Source: Adiantum capillus-veneris (Eukaryota; Streptophyta; Polypodiopsida; Polypodiales; Pteridaceae). Taken from it: 64,000 bases of DNA. The stretch lies in contig CM043959.1 of NCBI GenBank assembly GCA_014529385.2, positions 57,762,753 to 57,826,752 on the forward strand, written 5' to 3'. The notes below the pieces were generated by a model that was not told the DNA's origin, ran no database searches, and saw nothing but the letters and a program-made list of their open reading frames with translations. The position numbers and the translations under genes were made by a program. Positions 23,001 to 37,764 of this stretch are shown here, piece after piece. Within the stretch, counting starts at the first letter, position 1, and every line of letters begins with the position of its first letter.

Positions 23001-25038
23001 AGGAATACATCTCTAAACTAGAGTCGGAGTAAGTGTGAGGCAGTTCTTCCACTACGGTCTCTAACAATTCCCCTTGGTTTTAGCTCTTCTTTGTGAACAA
23101 TCTACGCTGAGTATCCCTATAATATATCTGATTTTCTAAGACACGACCTGATCTAAGGTACATAAAGACCCAAAATACTCAATGAAAATGAACACCTAAC
23201 CTTTGCAACCAAAACCAACGCGTTTTAGTTGTTGTATGTCCAAACTGGCTATTGCTCAACCTTCATCTCGATCACTCCTATACAATCAAAAGTATATAAG
23301 TTAGTCTATTAATATTTAAGTATATACAAGCGTTCCTGGTCAAAATTTTAGCTTCAATTCTACCAATGTAGCCAAAGGACCAATCTGCAATTTTTAGTTC
23401 CAAAAACTCAATTTCTAGGAGCAAACAATGTCCAAACGAAATCAATTTTTTAAAGCTATTTGTATGATAGGTCTATTAACCTTGGGAACCAAAAAATGTG
23501 AAAAATGAGCTCAGGCTAGCTAGCAAGAGTTAATAACCACGCTTATTATCTTCTGAGTAAAAAATGCATTGTTTTCCACTTTTTGCTGTGGTAAAGTGTG
23601 TTCAATAATTGGGAGGTTTAGTTCAATCTCCCAAAATTTTTTGCGTTTGGCAATTTTGGATGCAATTCAAGTGGCTATCTTACTATCCTAAATTCAACCC
23701 CCTTTGAAAGGATTTTCAAAATTTGAATTAATCGGGCAAGAGATAATAAGCCTGTTTATTATCTCTTGGGTCAAAATGAAGGATTTTTATCAAATTTTGA
23801 CTTGTACTAGATGTTCACACTAGAAACAACTCCCTCATCAAGTTTCATGAAGTTTGGTTTGTTTTCCATGTTTTTAGGCCAAATTTTGTGTCTACAGTTA
23901 GACTCTAGTGTTACCTTGGCCTATCTGACAACTTTACAAAGTTCTCTAATTGACACCAAACTAAAAGCAAGGTCTTATCATACTATGCTCTATTCTATGC
24001 TATTGTCAAATGGTAAAATTTTTGCATTTCTAGGTCCTAGGATAATAAACACGCTTATTATTTAGGTACATAAATTTGCAAGTTTTTATTATTTTTTCCA
24101 CCCTCATAGTTAAAGCAAGATATTTTAGGAACTATCAAGAGGTTTTATCAAGTTCTATTCTGTTTAAAGTGTTCTTACCTTCAGTCATCTATTTGTCAAA
24201 GGTTGAATTTAGTTTTGCTTGACTCTTGTGCTCAAATGGAATCAAGACCTTTAGAGCCTTCACAAAAAGTGTTAAAACTTCACCACGGCAAGATGTACTT
24301 CTGAAAAAAGTTCAATTTCAGGCCTTAAAAAAAGATGCTTCTTATCTACTGGCTAAAAATAGTTGAACTTATTATCTACTTGTGAAAAAAGTTCAATTGT
24401 AGGCCTAAAAAAGAAAATGCTTATTATCTACTGGCCAAAAAATGCACCTTCTTGGAATTTTGTTGGCATTCAGGTCTTATGCAAGCTATTGCAAATACGT
24501 TTGGCAAAAAAAAAAAAATCCATATTTGCATGCATCGAACATAGAAGAGATAATAATCTTATTTTTAGCCAAATATTGAAATTTTTCTTGAAAGCTGATT
24601 TTTGACTTACCAACAAGTTGCTATAATTTTTTCAAGATCAATGATGACCAAAAATTTGTTTTTAGCCTTTTGAGCTCACCTTATGAGTTCCATACCTGAA
24701 AACTTTGAAATTTTGTAAAACGCTTCATTGTACTTACCCTACTCCTAGTCAACTCAGCAAATGGCAGTGGAAAGTGTCCACCAACACTGATTTTTCCTTA
24801 TTTTCTTTTTTTAAATGTGTGTCAATTTCCAGCCTTTGACATAGTTTAAGCTATCAACCACTCAAAAAAACATACTCGACGAGTATGAATACTCTCAAGA
24901 TACCTCTACAAAACTGAAGTAGACACATTTCAATCGTGAGGTTTCTAAAAGTTGCTTACTATACTCTAGGTGAACCTAGAGGAAGTTTTGGACAATACCG
25001 TTAAGCACTCATATTTTTCCCTAGTTTAGGTCACCTCC
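23001..25038. other. AT-rich degenerate 5' region of gypsy C
   Basis: No recognisable gag or protease. The stretch from 23.5 to 24.6 kb carries repeated TTATTATCT/AGATAATAA motifs, some as palindromes. Short ORFs here (23811-24065, 24363-24605) show no domain. Confidence 0.4.
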
Positions 25039-25056
25039 TCCCCAACAACGGAGCCA
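25039..25056 (-). other. Gypsy C primer-binding site (tRNA-Asp-like)
   Basis: Minus strand TGGCTCCGTTGTTGGGGA, close to TGGCGCCGTTGCCGGGGA of gypsy D at 59582. Both follow an LTR end of the form GCNCACA plus a TTT spacer. Confidence 0.7.
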
Positions 25057-25059
25057 AAA

Positions 25060-25607
25060 TGTGAGCTCGGCCTTGATATCTTAGCCTGGGTTCAGACGCG
25101 GTGAAGGCAAAGGTAAGTAAAGGGGCATGCTGCCTTGGTGGCACTCTCTCACTAGGTGAAAAACAAGCTGCAAAATTTTGGAATCACCTCAAGATGGGCA
25201 AGGCCCCCCTCAAAAATGTAAAGCTCTGTCTGATTTTTTAGCGCAAATCAAAGATCTCTAAGGTTGAACCTCAATCAACAGATCTTAGGTTTGCAACGAA
25301 ATAAGTAGAGTTCATTACTTTCACCTCTTGTGAACGGTAAGGCAGTAGGCAGTCTTCGAGTCTCTCATTACCGCCGGGTTCGTCTAAACCGAGCCTTATT
25401 GTAGAGACAATGGGAACCACGTACATAAATGTCATATCGTGAGACGAAGTTGACTCGATTAGTGCATCTAGACTACAAGAGGTTGTCAGGATGTTTGAGG
25501 ATGTGAAACTGTCTCAATTTTTGGTAAGTGGGGACTAGAGATGATCTAGAGTAAATACAATCTAGAAGCTCTTAGCCTTGAGTACTAATTGTTGGGGTAA
25601 AGCACCA
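25060..25607 (-). repeat. Partial 5' LTR of gypsy C
   Basis: The minus-strand LTR ends in GAGCTCACA at 25060. A ~90-bp block (about 25410-25495, with TTGACTCGATTAGTGCATC and CTACAAGAGGTT) is related to 57365-57450 in the LTR-like region of element E. The far end is lost at the copia-2 junction (25608). Confidence 0.5.
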
Positions 25608-25787
25608 TGTGGCCGGTTAGGCCAGGTGCCCGCCCACTATACTTATTCATTATGTACATAATAGAATAAGGGGGCTCACATGCAGAGAATGAGTTTCAGC
25701 CCCTGCAAACACAAGGTCCCCTCTTCTCCTCTCTTCTCCATTGCTGCACACACACACACACACACACGCTCTCGCTCGTGCACTTCA

Positions 25788-27370
25788 ACTGGTATCAGAG
25801 CTCAGGGATTGGGAGCACCATTGGAGCTCAACGGGGAAGCAGGCAAAGAAGCAGCAAAAACTACAGCACATTTTTTCAGATCTGTTTTGGCCTACCAAAA
25901 CGTTTTCATTCAAGCCGATTCTCATGATTCTTGACCGGTTTTTTTTCCTCTTTAACTTTGCAGAAGAAAGTTCTCTCAAAATCTTTACCAATTTTGAGAT
26001 ACGTCACCCAGACTGCCTGCACATCTAGGGTATAGGTCAAAACAGATTTTTATAGATCTGTTTTGGCCTATATAAACAACACATTTCAGGTCCATTCCTA
26101 CGAGGCCCAACCGTTTTCGCGTGGTCTACAACTTTGTAGAAGGAAGTTTCTTCAAATTCTGAGCGGTTTGGAGGATATGGGCTGACAGGCTGCAGGGTAT
26201 TCGAAAGGTTGAAGATTATGTATGCATATTGTGGTGATTTGCTACATTCAGAGAGCTCGGATTGAGCCTTGTCATTCTCTTGGTTTGCACATTGATGTTT
26301 TTCTCTCAGTGAAGAGAGTGTGGGTTGATATTTTCAACACATTTATGCGCACACATTGAGAACACTTTGTGGATGTATGCATTCTTGTGGACTCTAAGGT
26401 TCGAGAGTGGCTTCATCACATGTTATGTGCATTGACTTATGCGATTGAGCATATTTCGGAAAGTGTGGTGCATAGATGTACAGGGAGTTTTGCAAGAATT
26501 TTTGGCATGATTGTGAGCTGAATTTTCAGCTGATTTGGATGCTCTTTGATACACATTTGGTACATGCTTGATGCTCATTTATATTGCCATGTGGATGCAC
26601 ATGATGTGCGCTTTTCGGCGGATGGTATTCTTCGCCTTGTAATGGAATATGTGGGCTGATTTTCAGCTATTTTGAGCATCAATTTGTGTCATATTTTGGT
26701 TGGTTTGCATCCAAGTTTATGCTAGTATATGCCTTGCTTGAAGAGTGCGGTTGATGCACTTTGTGTTTCGGATTACAGGATTGTTTTCCAAGTTTAAGAA
26801 GTTGAGACTTTGGGGCAGCTCATGTATACTGGAGTGCGGATTTTATGTATGATTTGCTCATGGTTTTGAGCATATTTATGGCATGTATGGTTATTATGGT
26901 TAGATAGCCAAATATTACCGAAACTCTTCCGGATTTCTCTTGCGAGTTCATTTGTTTATACGCATGGTTTGCAATCGTGTTTTGATTGCATTTGGCACTC
27001 AGTGGTTGCTTTGCCATAGTGTTTTGGCATCGCATTGTGAGAGTGTTTGCTCACCGGATTATGTCATTTGACATACATGTGGTAATCTCTTCAAGAGGGA
27101 GATTGTTGATGATAGTTTCATCGATTACCACATAGTGCTCTTGGATTACAGCGGGTGTTTTGGCATCATTTGAGCGGTTTTGCTCACTTTCTTTTGTTAC
27201 ATTGATCACTATATTTGATGATACTTCTCTTAGACACCTTTTGCCAGCTTATGTTGTATTTTGACAGTATTTAGTGTATGAGTTAGCCAGGCTTTGGCTA
27301 TGGTCAGTTGATCGATTTGTGCTTGGTCTTGTCACAGGTTATCGCCATGGATTTGGCATGTACATCATTG
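25788..27370 (+). other. Long leader of copia-2
   Basis: About 1.6 kb between PBS and gag without convincing coding sequence. It contains repeated lines ending in AGATCTGTTTTGGCCTA (about 25877 and 26055), an imperfect duplication. Confidence 0.5.
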
Positions 27371-27816
27371 TCAGGGTTTGTGCTTTTCCATGCAAAGTTG
27401 ATGGTTCAAACTTTGAGCATTGGAAAGCAGGTGTGCATGATGCATTGACTTAGTTAGGCCAAATGACTCCACTACAGGGCATGGATGCTAGGCCAGAGTC
27501 TATGACTAACGATGAGTGGGAGGACTTGGATGAGCTTGCACGTTCGACGATCATGTTACACCTTGGTGAGTCTTTCTATTGCATTGGGTTGGATGCATGT
27601 ACAACTAGAGAGTTATGGCAAAGATTGTGCAATGCTTTTGTCACAAATGAGTCTAGAGAGATGCCTACAATCAAAGGACGATCTTGCAGACATAGAGATG
27701 TTGTGTGTTGCCATTGTGGTCATATAGGGCATGTACGTAGGTGTTGTTTTCGGCGGATGAGACAGCGCAGGAGACAACACAAGAGGGATCTATCACTTTG
27801 GATGATGTGGGAGTAG
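27371..27816 (+). pseudogene. copia-2 gag remnant
   Basis: Copia gag words: CKVDGSNFEHWKAGVHDALT then a TAG, ARPESMTNDEWEDLDELARS, TIMLHLGES, CTTRELWQRLCNAF, and after an internal deletion a CCHC knuckle CCHCGHIGHVRRCC. It resembles copia-3 gag (EDEWEELDELACSTIMLTL) in the same positions, so the two belong to related lineages. Truncated and shifted from the next ORF. Confidence 0.8.
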
Positions 27817-28163
27817 ATGTAGCATATGTGGCTACGCATGACGGAGATGTCGCATTTGCTTCCATGTTTACTCTTGACTTTCTTATGTCGGCTTTTGACG
27901 ACACATTATCTTTGCATTGGATACTAGATGTGAGTGCTAGGTTTCACGTCACGCCAACTCGTGAGTGGTTTAGCACATATGCTAGTGGTATGCTTGGACG
28001 TGTGTGTCTAGCTGATGGTTCAGTGCATGACATAGTTGCTGTAGGAGATGTCAGACTGTTGTTTCCAAGTGGTGCATCATATGTGTTGCGAGATGTACGC
28101 CATGTGCCAGGTTTGACACTGAGCTTAATCTCTGTGAGTCACTTACAAGACAGTGGATGCTAG
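27741..28163 (+). pseudogene. copia-2 protease region
   Basis: Frame with HWILDVSARFHVTPTREWFS, where copia proteases have DSGA; the residues after the catalytic Asp are changed. It continues with VCLADGSVHDIVAVGDVRL and LRDVRHVPGLTLSLISVSHL, the typical protease-to-pre-integrase text, ending at a TAG. About 140 codons are open. Confidence 0.75.
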
Positions 28164-28173
28164 GTAGTGCTGG

Positions 28174-28863
28174 ATGAGCATAGTTTCTAGTGTTAGTGTT
28201 GGCACGATTCATGCGATGCGAGTACGTCATGTGCGAGACGACACCGTTTTCACGAGTACGCAGCCATGCAGAGAGATGAGCCATGTCTCCTTTGTGGATA
28301 GGTTGCATGATGCTCCAGTTTATGAGCATGTTGAGCCAGTTGTGCAGATAGTTGTGCAACAGGGCATGTCATTTGTAGATACGATGACGGATATGCTTAG
28401 GCCAGAGGCAGATGTATGTGAGTTAGAGCTAGACATTGCTCTTACCACACAGGGTCCAAGACAGATAGATGCTCTTGGTGCGCATGTGACATGCGATGGA
28501 CACGAGGATGGATTCCTAGGATTGGAGTTCGGGTGTCAGGGTGATTTCCATGAGGGGAGTTCTGAGCCAGATTTGACTAAGATGGTCAGATTGGCAGATA
28601 TTGCTAGGATTGCATCAGCATTCGGGAGTCTCATGTACAAGATACTCATCTCGAGACCTGAGATTGCATTTGCGATAGTGGGAGCAGTTAGTGGTGCAGT
28701 GGTTGATGTTGGCCTTGAGCACAGGGGTACCTTGCAGCGTATGGTGAGATACCTGCAGGATGTGTGCGGCTTTGGTGAGGAGTATGGTGTCGATTGCTCT
28801 ATACTTCCTCTACAATTAGAGCTGGATGCACATAGATTCAGTGAGCCAGTGGGCGTTGGCTGA
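28174..28863 (+). pseudogene. copia-2 chimeric ORF ending in RT C-terminus
   Basis: A 229-codon open frame. Most of it is unrecognised acidic sequence; the end reads ASAFGSLMYKILISRPEIAF and LQRMVRYLQDVCGF, matching the RT C-terminal region of copia (compare ASALGSLMYAMIATRPDIAF in copia-3). All integrase and the RT palm are deleted. It stops 10 bp before the 3' LTR. It may be an accident of deletion or a retained reading frame. Confidence 0.6.
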
Positions 28864-29050
28864 GGTCATACATGTGGCCGGTTAGGCCAGGTGCCTGCCC
28901 ACTATACTTATTCATTATGTACATAATAGAATAAGGGGGCTCACATGCAGAGAGTGAGTTTCAGCCCCTGCAAACACAAGGTCTCCTCTTCTCCTCTCTT
29001 CTCCATCGCTGCACACACACACACACACACGCTCTCGCTCATGCACTTCA

Positions 29051-29321
29051 CTAACTTACATTCTCAAAATAAGAATCAAAGCTATATATTTGGGATTGAT
29101 ATGATGGAGAGGAGGAATGAGAACACACCCAAAAATGTATCGAATTGCCTCTCTATAGCCTAGGGCATTCACAACACCCCACTCCTTTTAAAAGCACCCT
29201 CAAAACAACACTTTATCCAAAAAACACACAGTTGCACACCGAAAAACGCACATACCTCAATTGTAATCAACACTCATACACCCTCCACATTGCTTCTATC
29301 ACACAAGCCACCATTACACAC

Positions 29322-29373
<52 letters not shown>

Positions 29374-29391
29374 TCTCTCTCTCTCTCTCTC

Positions 29392-29446
<55 letters not shown>

Positions 29447-32400
29447 CACCACAAGCAGTCCGGGGGCACACCCACATGCAAACAGCGACACACCCACATG
29501 TAAATATTGACACACCAAAGAGCAGTAGGAGGAGAAGAGGGGGTGAGGGTATATACAACAAGGGAAGATCTATGGAGCTTGAATCAACTCAAAAAAACAC
29601 CACACAACCTCTTACATGGTTCTCATCGCTTCTTTGTTAACTTACCAAGCCAAAACCCCCCTATACAGGGTAAACGAGTGCCTCTTATAAGGAGATTTTT
29701 ACAACTTTAGTAACTCCTGTCTCAATCCAACATGTGTCTAAGCTCGCTTTAGTATATCTGTATGGGAATCTTTCCTTTGTAGTGTGGTGTCCTTGGCGAA
29801 AACCTCATATTCTTTCTCTTTCTCTCTTAAGTCTTCATGGGAACCTACCCTTTTCCCTACAAGTGCTAGCCATATAGCTATCTAGGGGGGAATTCCTCTT
29901 TGTTCCAACAAAAGAGGGAGGCCTTGAGGCCCCTTGCATGAGAATGATCCCTAATGGGCACCAACCAACCAACACCCACCATCCACCACCGACAATGATA
30001 ATATCACACAACCACATCATGATGATGATGTGGCAATGCCGCCCGGACCAAGAAACATGTAGCACCCATGGCAGAGGAAGGGGAGGAGGCCATATCCCTC
30101 TTATCTCTCTTGAGACATTCCAAATTAAGTTTCACATGCATTTTATATACTCCAGCTTCTTGGATGACGCCCTCCGTATGTTGTGTAAAGCGCTATGCCA
30201 CATGGTGGCCCTCAAAGAGTTTGGACCCTCAAGTGTTCCCAATGGCTTCAAAATTTTCAGAAAATAAAATCTCCTTGCATTTCTACTTTGACCCTCAACC
30301 ATATCCTACTCCCTTACCAATGAATCTCTGTAAAAACTAGGACAGTCTCCATGCTACGGACTTTGATCAAGACCTCGAGATTTGCATTTTGGCATCATTG
30401 TACCCTTGAACAGAGAGCCCAAAAAATGGAAAAAACATTGAATCTGCCATCATTGCTGCCATCCACCAACTTAAAATGGCCATAACCTTATGCTCATGAC
30501 ACTGATTGATGCTCTTGTCACTTTTGGCTAGCTCCATATGCTACATACCATCTTTAAAAACCATAACAAATTTGAAAAAACACTTGGTGGCACTCTTATC
30601 AAGGTGACCAAAGTGGTACAGAACTAGCCCTTCACAAAACTTGAACTTCCCATATCCTGGCCATCTAGACTCCAATTGCAGATCTAAAAAGACAGACATG
30701 CTCCATAAATTGATAACTTTAGATCCATCAAGCCAACCATGCTTTGATCATCCCTATGTACTCGTCTAGTCTGATGAGAATATGCAAAGCACCCTTTTCT
30801 TCAAATTGCCATTACTTGATCTATATACCTTCAATTGACAGACCGTTTAAACCAGCCTATAGAGCACTTTGAAAGCCACCCCTTGCACTTCCATTTCAAC
30901 ACTTTGAACCCTGAAATTAACTACCTTCTAAAGTCCCTATATCAAAGAACTTTGGTCCAGATAAGCCCAACAAACATGCACATCTGTATCCACGTGTGCC
31001 CTGACCTTCGCACCTTCTTTACCATCTTGGCATGCACCTATAGATACCATTATCTATTTTTCTTGCCCTTTCTAGTCCGAGCTCACTTTAGCTACACCAT
31101 CATTGCCCAACCCCCTCGTTGAAAATTCATGTTCAACTACAAGATGCTTATTGAACTTGAAAATTGTAAAACTAGAGAACACTTTGAGAGAGCACAAAAC
31201 TACTACTACCATAGGTACATAGTTTTACTCCTATTGAGTAAAACTCTTACTTAGGTGGGCTGTTCAACCCCCTCAATTATCACTTGATGCATAGAAAGCA
31301 CCATTAGGAGGTTTTGGAGGTCTTTTAGAGGGCCATATTGAAGAGAGAGAAAAGAAAGCGCTTCCAATGAGCAGAAGGGAATGTAACGTAGAAAATACTT
31401 GGAATAAATCAAGAAATAGGATAAAAGATTCCAAAATGTGAAGAATCTAATTTTTTTCTAAGGTAACATCTTGTTTTTATGGGGTTAGTGATATCAATAT
31501 GTGGACCCACTGGTAAGGGACTATGATAGCCATCAAGGAAGATAGTGACTAAATGATATCATACTCCTGCCATTAAAAGATATTTTTGTATTAAGAAAAC
31601 TTTAAAAAATCATCCTTACTCCATTACAAGCAAGCTATCTTTCTTTTGACACTCAGAAAGAACTGTGGCTTCTTCTTCTTCTTCTTCCCACTCTAAAAGC
31701 TCTAGGTTGCTCTACTCTCTCTCCAACTAAACTCATCACCAAGGAGGTCAAGCAACAAAATAATCTCTATTTCCATCTCAAACTCATCACTGTAGATAAT
31801 CAATAGAGGATATACAAAGGTTCTTGGATTCTCATGCAGCCAAGAAGGAGGAAAAGATCCTTTGCATAGCAAATCTTTTTTGTTCTGCATGGAAAGCACG
31901 AGTACTGGATTTTAAAGTGAAGGTTGTTAAGAACACTATAAAAGAGGTTTTAGTTCAACATATCTTCACTCACTCTAGCGTGATTGCTAATGGAAATGAT
32001 GTCTAAATGGATCACCCACGATGCAACTTTAAGTGGTTTCTTATCCTTCCTTTTATTATCTTCCATTTAGACCTTTTTGTTCTCTTACATTCAGGTATTG
32101 CACTTAGAGATGTTTATCCTTTTTCGTACGAGGAAGGGGAGCTAGTTGAGTGCATTATAGGCTCATATATGTAACCCATGTTAACATTGGTGTTTTACAG
32201 TATGCTGGAAGATCAAGGAAGAGCCTTGTAGATGAGGGAATTTTCTTCTATGATCATTTCTACTAGCTCAACCTAAAAAAGTAAAAAAGGAACTTTGGTT
32301 AAGTTTCCTCTACCAACCAACTGGAACTCCATGGATTGGCCAGTATCGAACATAACAGTGAGTGAGTCTCTATGGAGTAAGTTGTATAGGGATGTGCAAA

Positions 32401-33128
32401 GGTATCTCCAAAACTTTGTACCCACTAAATTGGTGAAGCTTGCAAATTTCTATCCTATTAGTTTATTCAGTGTTGAGATTTTTCACACCTGCCATGTACA
32501 TGTAGCTAAGACTATGCTAGTATATGTAAATCTCTTGATTATTCCTTTGTGAGAAACTTCTTGATTGAGGATGGTATGTGAAAGAGGTGGGTTGAATATG
32601 CTACGAGATTGTACTTGACACTTTGGTTTCCAAGTACATGATTGGCACTCATTCACTTATCATCTCGTTTTGGTACAAGCACTCTTAGTTTGTTTCAAGC
32701 TACTATGTGCCTATCGATCAAGAGTCATAGGTTTGGAGAAAAACGCTATCATAGATGTGGAAGTGGTGGACAAAGAACTCAAACTTGTGACAATGATCGC
32801 AATAAGGGAGAAAAGAAACCTTCTCCAACTCCAACATGACATAGTGAAGGAGACTCTGGACAACGAGCCCTCATAGTTCTATTTCTTGTTGGGTGGACAC
32901 AAAGTAATGCAATGAAGGGAAAAACAAATTGTCTGTAGAGAACTGGGTGGTTGAGTTCAAATCATGCCAATGTAACTTGGATGAATTCAATTGGGCTATA
33001 AATTTTCTTTCAATTGAAATCTTTATTGATGAATTCCATTGGGCTGTAACTTTTCTTTCAATTGAAATCTTTATTTCAATAGTGAGATGAATCTGACCTT
33101 TGGGATGTATCTTTATTTCAACAATGAG

Positions 33129-33203
<75 letters not shown>

Positions 33204-33318
33204 CTCTCTCGTGAAAGCATGTTTCATTTCTTTACACTTTGTACAATATATGCAAAATTTGTTATCTTATGTCACTCTTTTGTGTGAGGGTGTCTTCAAT
33301 CATTCTTCCTCTACATAT

Positions 33319-33375
<57 letters not shown>

Positions 33376-33916
33376 TGTGTGAAAGCATGTTTCATTTCTT
33401 TACATTTTGTACAATATATGCAAAATTTGTCATCTTATGTCACTCTTTTGTGTGAGGGTGTTTTCAATCATTCTTCCATTCCTCTACATATTCTCTCTCT
33501 CTCTCTCTCTAGCTCATCATTGGCACCACCTTAATGATACAAAGAATCATTCTAATGTATATAGTTAGCATTTCAAATAATATTTGCAAGTACAAATTTA
33601 TAAACAATCAATGGACTATAATACAATTCTTACTGATACGGGATCAAAATGTCCTCTAGGTAGAAGTCAAGTACATGCCCTTGAAAAAAGGGTGGAGAGA
33701 GAATTGTGATCGTTGGATTAAGTAAACCATTATGTAGTGTGTCATCTATCAACAAAGTGTTTTCAACATCAAATGGCACATGGATTTGACAAAAAGGTTT
33801 GTAATAAAGGTATACGTTGTGTTTTGTAGGGTGGTAGTGGCCCTCAATGGAAATACACTGCCTTTGGAAATACAAAAGATCAAATTCTGAACACTGGATT
33901 TTGTCTACTTGGGTGT
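29051..33916. other. Long region without recognisable genes
   Basis: CT microsatellites near 29325-29445, 33132-33200, 33322-33369 and 33493-33510. A 48-bp tandem duplication with TTTCTTTCAATTGAAATC lies at 32980-33075, and a ~170-bp duplication (GTGAAAGCATGTTTCATTTC) at about 33190-33490. Short ORFs at 31824-32006, 32295-32552 and 32670-32876 look faintly coding (KLYRDVQRYLQNFVP; AIIDVEVVDKELKLVTMIAI) but match nothing recognised. Confidence 0.45.
33190..33491. repeat. Two-copy ~170-bp duplication separated by CT microsatellite
   Basis: The block from GTGAAAGCATG to CTACATATTCTCT occurs at about 33200-33323 and again at 33378-33495, each preceded by a CT run. The copies are almost identical. 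Confidence 0.85.
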
Positions 33917-36918
<3,002 letters not shown>

Positions 36919-36924
36919 TTTTTC

Positions 36925-36941
36925 TGGCGCCCCCATGGAGG
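36925..36941 (+). other. Gypsy B primer-binding site
   Basis: TGGCGCCCCCATGGAGG, 6 nt after the LTR end, parallel to TGGTGCCCCCAGTGAGG of family A. Confidence 0.6.
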
Positions 36942-37459
36942 ATCCTTTCATGAAACCCTTCAGTTTATAAAACTAAAAACCCTAACCTTTTGTGGAAGGG
37001 TGAGTGGTTAGCAGGGTTTGCTAACTAGACAACAGAAGAAGAAGAGCTCCAAGTACAACTGGAGAACTTCTCATCTCCATCGAAGCTTAGGTGCCAGGCG
37101 TAACGGTAATAGATTTGAAATGGTAAATTCAACCAACACGTCAGACTCCAGTGGATATACATAGGCCATGTGCCAAGGAGAAGAAGGAGGAAGTCAAAAC
37201 CATGTCCGCAACCTACGACCAACCCGCAACAACAAGATGGAGGGAGCTCTGCACTATAGAGAGTCTATAGTATTCTACTTCGAGAATCGGGTAATCGAAG
37301 TCACTGAGGTAATTATCACAATCAGTTTCCAAGTGGCACCTGCTACTGCAACACAGATAACAAAAGCACATGCTCACGCTCTCACCAAAGAGACTAGGGA
37401 TCTACTAAGCCTGTTTCAGGAAAGGACACTACCCTCTCCCACAAGTTTGGACGACAACT
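36942..37459 (+). other. Gypsy B 5' leader before the copia-3 insertion
   Basis: Leader sequence with an open frame from 37168 that runs into the copia-3 LTR. No domain is recognised. It continues after copia-3 at 42997. Confidence 0.45.
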
Positions 37460-37680
37460 TGAAGTCGCGGAGCGGAGCGTGGGTCGACTCTCTCTCTCAC
37501 ACACACACACACAGTGAGCTTACACAGTACAGTACGCAGAGATCTGTTAGAAGGGTTATCTCCCAAATCCTTAGTATTCACAAAGAATATGTTAGTATAT
37601 ACAAAGAGTCAGAGGTAAGTGAGTTAGGCGGGCGGCCGGCCATATCCGCATAAGAGGCCACTTGGGCTTTAATCCCAACA
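37460..37680 (-). repeat. Copia-3 3' LTR
   Basis: 221 bp; on the minus strand it begins TGTTGGGATT and ends GCGACTTCA. Contains a CT/CA microsatellite. Confidence 0.95.
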
Positions 37681-37697
37681 ACCTCCCACTTAAAGTC
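37681..37697 (-). other. Copia-3 polypurine tract
   Basis: On the minus strand GACTTTAAGTGGGAGGT directly precedes the 3' LTR. Confidence 0.75.
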
Positions 37698-37764
37698 CAA
37701 TGTGGCACTTTAAGTAACTGTAAATCTATGAACATAAATGTACAAAGATTTACATGGCTGCCAT

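Larger units (their letters stand above)
11426..25607 (-). mobile_element. Decayed gypsy element C (minus strand), interrupted by copia-1
   Basis: Reading on the minus strand: LTR end at 25060, tRNA-Asp-like PBS at 25039-25056, a long degenerate 5' region, RT (about 22.0-22.6 kb), [copia-1 insertion 15216-22017], the remaining RT and RNase H (about 14.76-15.21 kb), integrase (about 13.3-14.1 kb), a protease-like domain (about 12.4-12.8 kb), a W-V-P motif region and a terminal ORF. Stops and frameshifts occur throughout. The 3' LTR was not recognised, so the lower boundary is approximate. Confidence 0.75.
25608..29050 (+). mobile_element. Copia-2: internally deleted copia element (3443 bp)
   Basis: Two 178-180 bp LTRs (25608-25787, 28873-29050), each with a CA microsatellite, beginning TGTGGCCGG and ending GCACTTCA. 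The initiator-Met PBS TGGTATCAGAGC lies at 25790-25801. The interior keeps a long leader, part of gag, the protease region and the far end of RT, but no integrase and no RT catalytic core. Flanks (CACCA and CTAAC) do not match, so no target duplication was found. Non-autonomous. Confidence 0.88.

Noticed and set aside
25608-29050. Target-site duplication for copia-2
   Set aside because: Flanking pentamers CACCA and CTAAC do not match.
29145-29640. ORFs rich in Ser-Leu or Arg-Glu
   Set aside because: Same cause: a CT microsatellite open in every frame.
31824-32876. Possible split host gene
   Set aside because: Three short frames look faintly coding, but no shared domain, splice pattern or family was recognised.
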